In this document: positions 57,396 to 64,000 of the stretch, one piece after another
How the letters are laid out: every line of letters starts with the position of its first letter
How positions within the stretch are numbered: position 1 is the stretch's first letter
Assembly: GCA_902764825.1 (NCBI GenBank)
Contig: CACWXL010000001.1
Location: forward strand, 1-64,000
Source: Oscillospiraceae bacterium
GTDB lineage: Bacteria; Bacillota; Clostridia; Saccharofermentanales; Saccharofermentanaceae
Reading direction: 5' to 3'
Length of the DNA stretch: 64,000 nt
Notes under the pieces: generated by a model
Database searches by the model: none
Seen by the model: the letters and a program-made list of their open reading frames with translations, nothing else
What the model was told of the DNA's origin: nothing
Made by a program: the position numbers and the translations under genes

Positions 57396-59538
57396 TCTTC
57401 TTATCTGAAGATTTTCTGCTCTTTCTGGCATTGGTAGGACAATCCTTGTTAGAGCATCTGGGATAAGCCTTCTTGCCGAAATGCTTGAGGATCATGTAAC
57501 TTCCGCATTCAGGACAGAACTTGCCTTCGATAGGAAGATCCCAGGAGATAAAATCACAATTCGGATCAGAACCCTGCTTATCACATGTATAGAATGACTT
57601 ATTTCTGTACTTCTTAGATTTATGAACAAGAAGTCCGGAACCGCACTTGGGGCATACGCCCTTTGCGTAGACTACGATGTTCTTTGTGTAATTACACTCA
57701 GGGAAGTTGGAGCAGGCAATGAACTTACCGTATCTGCCTTCCTTATAAACGAGTTCGGCACCGCACTGCGGGCAGACCTCACCGGTCTTCTCGGGCTCAA
57801 ATGTGATCTTGTCGATAGATTCCTGAGCCGCTTTGATCTGTGAATTAAACTCAGGATAGAAGCTGTTAAGCACTTCTTCCCACTCTTCCTTGCCTTCTTC
57901 AACCTCATCGAGCTTTGTCTCCATGTCGGCCGTAAATGAAAGGTCGACGATCTCGCTGAAGTTCTCAGAGAGCATATTTGTTACGATCTTTCCGAGATCC
58001 GTGATCTGGAGAAGTCTTCCGTTCTTCTCAATGTACTTACGGTCAAGGATCGTAGAGATCGTAGGCGCATATGTGGAAGGTCTTCCGATTCCGTATTCTT
58101 CCAAAGCCTTGATAAGCGTAGCTTCAGTGTAATGCGGCGGAGGTGTTGTGAACTTCTGCAAAGACTTAAGATCTAAGAGTTCAAGCTTCATGCCGTCTTC
58201 AAGAGGCGGGATTATAGCCTTGCCGTCAGAATCGTCACTCTTGTTCTGATCTTCGGCGATGTCATCATAAAGAACGAGGAAGCCCTTGAAAGTAACAGTC
58301 TCACCTGTTGCTCTGAATACTCTGTTGTTGCATGTAGCCTGGCAAGTAACAGTATCAAGCTTGCAGGAAGCCATCTGTGTTGCAAGGAATCTGTCCCAGA
58401 TGAGCTGATAAAGCTTATACTGGTCGTTTGTAAGCGAAGACCTGATGTCTTTGGGATCAAGGTCGAAATGTGTAGGCCTTATAGCTTCGTGAGCATCCTG
58501 TGCAGAATTCTTGTTCTTGTACTGTCTCTTATAAGGAGCACAGTATTCCTTACCGAATCTCTGCTTGATAAGCTCTGCAGCAGCTGCAACAGCTTCTTCG
58601 GAGATACGTACAGAGTCAGTTCTGATATAGGATACGAGAGCTGTCTGGCCCTGTCCTGCGATCTCAACACCTTCATAGAGCTGCTGGGCAATGGACATTG
58701 TCTTCTTGGATGAGAAGCCGAGCCTCTTCGAAGCTTCCTGCTGCAAAGTAGATGTGGTAAACGGAGGATAAGGATTTCTCTCCTTCTTGCCCTTCTTTAC
58801 TGAATCTACGACCAGCGGACCGCTGCCAACGGCATCTGATACTTCCTTTGCATCCTCAAGACACTTGAGGTCATCCTTCTTAACCTTATCGCCGTCAGCA
58901 ATGCCATAGTAACTCAATAAGAACTTATCAGAATTCTTTCCGGGTGTTACAAGAGCCTTGATGAGCCAATATTCTTCAGGCTTAAATGCATCGATCTCGG
59001 CATCACGGTCCATAACGATCTTGGTTGCAACGGACTGAACACGTCCTGCTGATAAGCCCTTTCTTATCTTCTTCCAGAGAAGCGGGCTTAATTCATATCC
59101 GACCAATCTGTCAAGGATCCTTCTTGCCTGCTGCGCATTGGCAAGATTCATATTGATGGTCCTGGGATTCTTAATGGCTTCCTGAACAGCGGTCTTGGTG
59201 ATCTCATTAAACGTGATCCTGCACTTTGAATCAGGATCGATCTTAAGGACCTTTGCCAGATGCCAGGCAATAGCTTCACCCTCGCGGTCAGGGTCCGTTG
59301 CGAGGAGTATCTCATCGCAATCGGCAGCTAAGAGCTTTAAGTCTCTTACCACTTTCTCCTTTCCCTTCATGGTTATGTATAAAGGTCTGAAGTTATTCTT
59401 AACATCAACACCGAGATTCCCGGAAGGAAGATCTCTTATATGGCCTAAAGATGCGGAAATGATATAATCGCTTCCAAGGTATCTGCCAATGGTCTTTGAC
59501 TTGGCAGGAGACTCAACAATGACTAATTTCTTGCTCAT
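57379..59538 (-). CDS. topA: DNA topoisomerase I
   Basis: 719 residues. Toprim domain [13 protein letters not shown] and [13 protein letters not shown], active-site Tyr in [11 protein letters not shown], then three C-terminal zinc-binding motifs starting [18 protein letters not shown] and CPECGSYMI. It relaxes negative supercoils. The C-terminal end is Lys/Asp/Glu-rich. It overlaps the start of trmFO. Confidence 0.97.
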   Translation of the reverse strand: MSKKLVIVESPAKSKTIGRYLGSDYIISASLGHIRDLPSGNLGVDVKNNFRPLYITMKGKEKVVRDLKLLAADCDEILLATDPDREGEAIAWHLAKVLKIDPDSKCRITFNEITKTAVQEAIKNPRTINMNLANAQQARRILDRLVGYELSPLLWKKIRKGLSAGRVQSVATKIVMDRDAEIDAFKPEEYWLIKALVTPGKNSDKFLLSYYGIADGDKVKKDDLKCLEDAKEVSDAVGSGPLVVDSVKKGKKERNPYPPFTTSTLQQEASKRLGFSSKKTMSIAQQLYEGVEIAGQGQTALVSYIRTDSVRISEEAVAAAAELIKQRFGKEYCAPYKRQYKNKNSAQDAHEAIRPTHFDLDPKDIRSSLTNDQYKLYQLIWDRFLATQMASCKLDTVTCQATCNNRVFRATGETVTFKGFLVLYDDIAEDQNKSDDSDGKAIIPPLEDGMKLELLDLKSLQKFTTPPPHYTEATLIKALEEYGIGRPSTYAPTISTILDRKYIEKNGRLLQITDLGKIVTNMLSENFSEIVDLSFTADMETKLDEVEEGKEEWEEVLNSFYPEFNSQIKAAQESIDKITFEPEKTGEVCPQCGAELVYKEGRYGKFIACSNFPECNYTKNIVVYAKGVCPKCGSGLLVHKSKKYRNKSFYTCDKQGSDPNCDFISWDLPIEGKFCPECGSYMILKHFGKKAYPRCSNKDCPTNARKSRKSSDKKNEDEE

Positions 59539-59577
59539 AAGTACCCCTCTATATTTTTAATTAAAAATATATCATCA

Positions 59578-60819
59578 TTATACAAATGTCAACGAGTACT
59601 TACCCTTCTCCCGGCAAACTGTCCCATTAAGCTCAAGCTCGGTCAAAAGTATCGAGATCTTATAAAACGGAAGCATTGTAACGGTACAGAGTTCATCCGC
59701 ACAAAGAGGCTTTAAAGTAAGCGCGTCTGTAATTATAGTCTTCCAATTATCGTCTGTCAGCGTCTCGGGTCTTGTCCTTGACAGTTCTCTTAACGCTTCG
59801 ATATCAATACTGTCCGCGAAATCATCCTTTTCATCAGAAAACTTGAGTTCTGCAGGACACCCCATCCCCACTCTTTTAAACATCAAAGCCCTGGTTACGC
59901 TGTCAATAACGCACTCCGGACCAAGAAGGACGTTTCCTCCGTCTTCAAGGAGCTTTAATCCGCCCTTGGCGTTCTCGTAGTAGATATTATTCGGAAGCAC
60001 AAAGACCTCTTTGCCCTGATTGGCGGCAAAAGAAGCCGTATGAAGAGTCCCTGAACAAATCCCGGCTTCCATTATCAGAGTCGAATCCGATAATCCTGCG
60101 ATCAGTCTGTTGCGGGAAGGAAAATACTGCCTGAGAGGCATCTGCCCCGGCGGCATCTCCGAGATCAAAAGACCGCTAGTTCTGATAAGATCGTATATAT
60201 CCTTATTTGCAGGCGGATAAATGTTATCAACACCGCCTGCAAGCACCGCGATCGTACCGCCCATGGTATTGACTGATGAGATATGCGCCTGCCTGTCAAC
60301 TCCGGAGGCCATTCCGGAAACTATCGTTATCCCCTTATTTCCTAACTCCCTGCATATCTGTTCGGTCGCATAAAGAGCATATTTACTCGGATTCCTGGAA
60401 CCTACAACGGCAACTGCGCCCTGATAAGTCATCTGTTCGATCAGTCTCAGGTTTCCGATGGTATAAAACACCTGCGGCATTCCGCTTTGAACTTTCCAGT
60501 TATACGGATAATCGTCATCCAGAGATGAATGGACGCCAATATCATATTCTGAAGCGATCTTATTGTATTTTCCTACGATCTTTTCGATATCACCGTATGA
60601 ATCAAGGAGCTTCTTTATCTTATGAACCGTATCATTCCTTAGTTTGATCTCGCCTTTAGCGATCAGATTTAAGATATCCCTGTCAGAAATTTCCCTGTAT
60701 GTCCGGATTGCTTTATTGTCTATAAGGTCTCGAAAAGTCCTGTAATTGATATCCGTATTGAGCATTACCGCTGAATAGAAAAGATCCTGTCGAGTGTTAA
60801 GACAGTCTATATAACCCAT
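59578..60819 (-). CDS. dprA: DNA processing protein DprA
   Basis: 413 residues from ATG 60819; AGAGG lies 8 bases before it, and it follows the yifB stop by one base. The Rossmann domain shows VGSRNPSKYA, VSGMASGVDRQAH, ISEMPPGQMP and FPSRNRLIAGLSD. DprA loads RecA on incoming single-stranded DNA during transformation. A longer N-terminus open upstream overlaps yifB and is unlikely. Confidence 0.94.
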   Translation of the reverse strand: MGYIDCLNTRQDLFYSAVMLNTDINYRTFRDLIDNKAIRTYREISDRDILNLIAKGEIKLRNDTVHKIKKLLDSYGDIEKIVGKYNKIASEYDIGVHSSLDDDYPYNWKVQSGMPQVFYTIGNLRLIEQMTYQGAVAVVGSRNPSKYALYATEQICRELGNKGITIVSGMASGVDRQAHISSVNTMGGTIAVLAGGVDNIYPPANKDIYDLIRTSGLLISEMPPGQMPLRQYFPSRNRLIAGLSDSTLIMEAGICSGTLHTASFAANQGKEVFVLPNNIYYENAKGGLKLLEDGGNVLLGPECVIDSVTRALMFKRVGMGCPAELKFSDEKDDFADSIDIEALRELSRTRPETLTDDNWKTIITDALTLKPLCADELCTVTMLPFYKISILLTELELNGTVCREKGKYSLTFV

Positions 60820-60820
60820 A

Positions 60821-62341
60821 TCAGAAACCTCTCTTTCTGTATTGAACCGCTTCTGCAATATCATCTTCCGAGATATCTTCCGCACCTTTTATATCGGCAA
60901 TCGTTCTTGCCACTCTTAAGATCCTGGTAAATCCCCTGGCAGAGAAAAATCCTTTGTCACAAGTGTCTCCCGCGTACTTAAGCACTTTCTCGGGCACCCT
61001 CAAAATATCCTTGATATCGGCATCAGGGAAAGTACCGTTAAGGCAATCTGCTCTGTAACGCCGGTGCGCAATATCCCAGCATCTTTGAACTGTCTCTTTG
61101 TAATAAGGGCTCTCACATTCCTTATCGTTTACGCAGATATAGGTCATATCCTTGCCTGATACGGATCTCATCTCACTGATAAGGTCGATCCTCTCAAGAA
61201 ACGGTCCTGTGATCCTGGACATATATCGGCTTATCTCATTTGCCGTACATCTGCATCTGTCTCCTTTCTCATAAAGGAGTCCGCATTTACAAGGATTACC
61301 GGTGCCCAGGAATATGAAGTTGGCATCAAAAGAATATAACTGCCCGCGTCTAATCAGATTGACCTTGCGCTCTTCCAACGGCTTTCTTAGGAAATCCAGC
61401 ACTTCTGAACTGTATAATGGCAATTCATCAGCAAACAGTATGCCGTGATTTGCAAGGGCCAGTTCACCTGGTGTAAGACTTGCCGAATTGCCTACGAGCT
61501 TTCCGACCGTGATATTCGGACCGATGAGTCTTACCGGTCTATCGCAGCAAAGCTCAGCTTTCTCGCCTTCCAGGAGCTCTGTTATCGCATAGACATCAGA
61601 CATCTCTTCAGGTGACAGTTCCGGAAGGATTCCGGCAAGCATCTTTCCTGCAAGTGTCTTGCCGCAGCCGGGACTTCCCATGAGCAAAAGGTTATGAAAG
61701 CCGGCAGCACTAATAAGCAAAGCCCTTTTTGCCTTCTCCTGGCCTTTGAGATTTGAGATATCGATATAATCGTTATCGCTATTCTGTCTTATAAATTCGA
61801 AAACATTTTCTTTATAAGATCCGCCTTCAAATAATCCAGCAAGATCTGAAAGGCTGCTTACAGTCTGACCCGTAAAGCGCGATATTCCGGCACTTGCAGC
61901 TTCACCTGAAGGAATGATCTTATAATCAAAATCCATGTCGCGGACAGTCTTAAGCCTCAAACAGGAGCCGGGAGTCCCGATCACATCGCCGCCGAGAGAG
62001 AGTTCGCCTTCTGCGTATATCTTGCTGTTCGGAGGAAGATATAACTGTCCTGAACAAAAAAGGATCCCCATCGCCATCGGAAGATCAAACCCGGAACCGG
62101 CTTTCCTCATATACGCAGGACTGATGCCAATGGTAATGTGACCTTTAGGCATATTAAAACCTGCTGATTTAAATGCTGACCTGATCCTTCCCTGTGCTTC
62201 CCTGATCGACGAATCACAAAGTCCGATCACCGAGAATGTCGGAATGCCCGGTGATATGGAAACTTCTATAAGTGATAAAGTTGATTCCGAGCCGGTAGTA
62301 AAACAGGAATATATGTGTACGACATTAGTTTTCGAAGGCAT
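60821..62341 (-). CDS. comM: YifB/ComM family Mg-chelatase-like AAA+ ATPase
   Basis: 506 residues. Lon-type N-terminal fold, Walker A GSPGCGKT near 220, and a Cys-rich insert CKCGLLYEKGDRCRC. ComM is a hexameric branch-migration helicase for transformation in Haemophilus and Vibrio. GGAGGG precedes the ATG. With dprA it forms a pair for DNA uptake or recombination. Confidence 0.92.
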   Translation of the reverse strand: MPSKTNVVHIYSCFTTGSESTLSLIEVSISPGIPTFSVIGLCDSSIREAQGRIRSAFKSAGFNMPKGHITIGISPAYMRKAGSGFDLPMAMGILFCSGQLYLPPNSKIYAEGELSLGGDVIGTPGSCLRLKTVRDMDFDYKIIPSGEAASAGISRFTGQTVSSLSDLAGLFEGGSYKENVFEFIRQNSDNDYIDISNLKGQEKAKRALLISAAGFHNLLLMGSPGCGKTLAGKMLAGILPELSPEEMSDVYAITELLEGEKAELCCDRPVRLIGPNITVGKLVGNSASLTPGELALANHGILFADELPLYSSEVLDFLRKPLEERKVNLIRRGQLYSFDANFIFLGTGNPCKCGLLYEKGDRCRCTANEISRYMSRITGPFLERIDLISEMRSVSGKDMTYICVNDKECESPYYKETVQRCWDIAHRRYRADCLNGTFPDADIKDILRVPEKVLKYAGDTCDKGFFSARGFTRILRVARTIADIKGAEDISEDDIAEAVQYRKRGF

Positions 62342-62468
62342 AAAGGTACCCTCCTTTATTTGCAGAATACCTTTTTCGAGAACGCATTATCAGTACAAAA
62401 ACATCGCAAGAAAGAGGCTTAAAACCTGCAAGGTTTGCGACAAAAACAAGCAAAAGTGAACCTTTTCT

Positions 62469-62528
62469 TACAAAAACCTACAAAAGAGCCGACAACTGCA
62501 ATACAAATACCGACAAACAACCTACAAA
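62469..62528. repeat. Helically phased (T/G)ACAA repeat array
   Basis: Six TACAAA/GACAAM motifs have their AC dinucleotides at 62470, 62480, 62492, 62503, 62513 and 62524, spacings 10, 12, 11, 10 and 11. Two further copies lie upstream near 62395 and 62440, and a related TACAAT at 62549 is a possible -10 of ychF. It fills the divergent region between comM and ychF. Short A-tracts at this spacing could bend DNA or present sites on one face. Confidence 0.5.
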
Positions 62529-62588
62529 GTATTATGATGTGAATGTGCTACAATTATGAGGCAAAATAAGATTTTAAGAGGTATATAT

Positions 62589-63680
62589 ATGAAGCTTGGT
62601 ATCGTAGGACTTCCTAATGTCGGTAAGAGCACGCTTTTCAACGCTATTACAAGAGCCGGAGCAGAATCAGCAAATTACCCTTTCTGCACTATCGAACCTA
62701 ATGTCGGCGTTGTCTCTGTACCTGATAAGAGATTAGATAAGCTCGCTGAGATCTACAATCCTGAGAAATACACACCTGCTGTTGTCGAATTCGTTGACAT
62801 TGCAGGACTTGTTGCAGGCGCATCCAAAGGCGAAGGCCTGGGCAACAAGTTCTTATCCAATATCAGAGAGTGCGATGCCATCGTACATGTTGTAAGATGC
62901 TTCGACGATCCTGACGTTATCCACGTAAACGGCCATGCTGATCCCGCAGGCGACATCGCTACTATAGATGTTGAGCTCATACTTTCTGACCTTGAGATCA
63001 TGGAGAAGCGCATCGACCGAACCAAGAAGATGATGAAAGGCGGCGACAAGGCTTTTGCTAAAGAACTTGCAGTATATGAGAGGATCTATGACTGCCTTGC
63101 TGAAGGAAAGTCTGCAAGAACACTTACTTTCGAAGAAGACGAACAGGAATACACAAAGGATCTTCAGCTTATCTCGATGAAGCCTGTACTCTACTGCGCA
63201 AACATCTCCGAAGATGATATCAAGAAGGACGATATTCCTTATGTAAATGTTGTAAAGGAGATCGCTGCAAAAGAAGGTTCCGGCGTTGTCGTAATCTCTG
63301 CAAAGATCGAAGAGGAATTAGGCGAGCTCTCTCCTGAGGACCGCGAGATGTTCCTGGAAGATCTCGGTATTGAGAGCGCAGGTCTTGATAAGATGATCAA
63401 CGCCTCCTATTCCCTTCTGGGCCTTATCTCTTTCCTTACTGCAGGTCCGAAGGAAGTCCGCGCTTGGACGATCAAGCAAGGAACAAAGGCACCTCAGGCT
63501 GCCGGCAAGATACATTCAGACTTCGAAAGAGGATTCATCAGAGCAGAAGTCGTAGCTTACGATGATCTCATCGCTAACGGAACTTATAATGCTGCCAAGG
63601 AAAAGGGTCTTGTAAGATCTGAAGGCAAGGAATACGTAATGAAGGACGGCGACGTAGTAGTATTCAGATTCAACGTCTGA
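62589..63680 (+). CDS. ychF: Redox-regulated ATPase/GTPase YchF
   Basis: 363 residues from ATG 62589, with AAGAGG 8 bases upstream. The Obg-like G domain shows GLPNVGKST and FVDIAGLVAGASKGEGLGN; the hydrophobic residue replaces the catalytic Gln as in HAS NTPases. A coiled-coil region and C-terminal TGS-like domain (FLTAGPKEVRAWT) follow. It hydrolyses ATP and binds ribosomes. Confidence 0.96.
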   Translation: MKLGIVGLPNVGKSTLFNAITRAGAESANYPFCTIEPNVGVVSVPDKRLDKLAEIYNPEKYTPAVVEFVDIAGLVAGASKGEGLGNKFLSNIRECDAIVHVVRCFDDPDVIHVNGHADPAGDIATIDVELILSDLEIMEKRIDRTKKMMKGGDKAFAKELAVYERIYDCLAEGKSARTLTFEEDEQEYTKDLQLISMKPVLYCANISEDDIKKDDIPYVNVVKEIAAKEGSGVVVISAKIEEELGELSPEDREMFLEDLGIESAGLDKMINASYSLLGLISFLTAGPKEVRAWTIKQGTKAPQAAGKIHSDFERGFIRAEVVAYDDLIANGTYNAAKEKGLVRSEGKEYVMKDGDVVVFRFNV

Positions 63681-63708
63681 TAAAACGTCATTAACAGATT
63701 GCAATAAT

Positions 63709-63742
63709 AAAACCCGCGTAAGATTTAATCTTTGCGGGTTTT
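63709..63742 (+). terminator. ychF terminator
   Basis: AAAACCCGC (63709-63717) pairs with GCGGGTTTT (63734-63742), extended inside by AAGAT/ATCTT, followed by TGTTTTG. The end of the convergent DUF308-like gene lies within the right arm. Confidence 0.85.
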
Positions 63743-64000
63743 TGTTTTGATGTCTTTCCTTTTCGCGGCATCGAAAATACAAGTCTCCAGGCCGCTTACG
63801 ATAAATGCACATCCGGAGAAGACGATAATGTTCCTCGTTCCGTATAATGCATTAGCCAGAAGGATGATACCGCCGGCGATCAATGACAAAGCCATTATGA
63901 GCAATACCCAGCTGTAGATATCCTTCTTAGTAAACAAAAAGATCTCCTGCCTGAGCTTAACTACGCCGTCTATCAGGAAGAATATGCCGACGATCGTCGA
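63725..64000 (-). CDS. DUF308/HdeD-like membrane protein, C-terminal part, runs off the right edge
   Basis: 92 codons are open from the right edge to the stop at 63725. No start is seen, so the N-terminal part is outside. Three hydrophobic segments appear, beginning STIVGIFFLIDGVVKL, with a Gly-rich GIILLANALYGT turn, and a Lys-rich C-terminal tail. This resembles tandem DUF308 repeats of HdeD-type proteins. Function unknown. Convergent with ychF. Confidence 0.65.
   Translation of the reverse strand, partial: STIVGIFFLIDGVVKLRQEIFLFTKKDIYSWVLLIMALSLIAGGIILLANALYGTRNIIVFSGCAFIVSGLETCIFDAAKRKDIKTKTRKD

Noticed and set aside
60820..60885. Longer N-terminus for DprA
   Set aside because: It overlaps comM by 65 bases and has no ribosome site; ATG 60819 has AGAGG at good spacing.
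62395..62528. CRISPR array
   Set aside because: Repeat units are about six bases at 10-12 base spacing, far too short for CRISPR repeats and spacers, and no cas genes are present.

Overview
The window reads as chromosome of a low-to-moderate-GC anaerobic Firmicute, most likely a gut or rumen clostridium. Supporting signs are purine-rich Shine-Dalgarno sites, a UPF0210 + ACT-domain pair, a HrcA/CIRCE-controlled groESL, a LytR-CpsA-Psr protein, a GldA/F/G-type ABC cluster of the kind seen in Clostridia, an intracellular domain-swapped GH3 beta-glucosidase, and several lipoproteins with lipobox signals. Genus cannot be fixed from the sequence. Coding density is very high: there is no gene-free stretch over 300 bases and I found no tRNA, rRNA or CRISPR array.

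Left edge (1-1384): an insertion element abuts smpB. An IS1595-type DDNK transposase is followed 18 bases later by the first 76 codons of a TnpB-like (IS605 OrfB) gene that runs off the window. The transposase promoter is near-consensus, and two LexA-like boxes sit around its -10 element, 31 bp apart. This is the most unusual part of the window.

1384-14990 (minus strand): one long, tightly packed and often overlapping gene train, transcribed as aminotransferase, htpG, purL, rsmA, zapA-like, U32 protein, dut, degenerate alpha/beta hydrolase, tsaD, smpB. 15074-18754 (plus): argG, two GNAT acetyltransferases and argH, behind a strong promoter with an ARG box; a hairpin follows argG inside the operon.

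18832-36911 (minus): lipoproteins and an orphan LplA-like binding protein, a GH13 amylase, UPF0210/ACT, two flavoproteins, a CYTH phosphohydrolase, then a GldA/F/G + DUF4340 ABC module with a membrane-anchored propeller-like protein. 36969-42869 (minus): acyl-ACP thioesterase, groESL, an LCP protein and galE. 43041-45424 (plus): an OmpR-type two-component system.

45417-48910 (minus): an unknown membrane protein, a stand-alone TrpB2-type enzyme and an atypical short-chain dehydrogenase. 49063-53660 (plus): queA, tgt and GH3. 53650-62341 (minus): a degenerate and an intact PP2C phosphatase overlapping by 4 bases, a DUF624-like membrane protein, then the DNA/tRNA maintenance cluster trmFO, topA, dprA, yifB/comM. 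62589-63680 (plus): ychF. The right edge holds the C-terminal part of a DUF308-like membrane protein on the minus strand.
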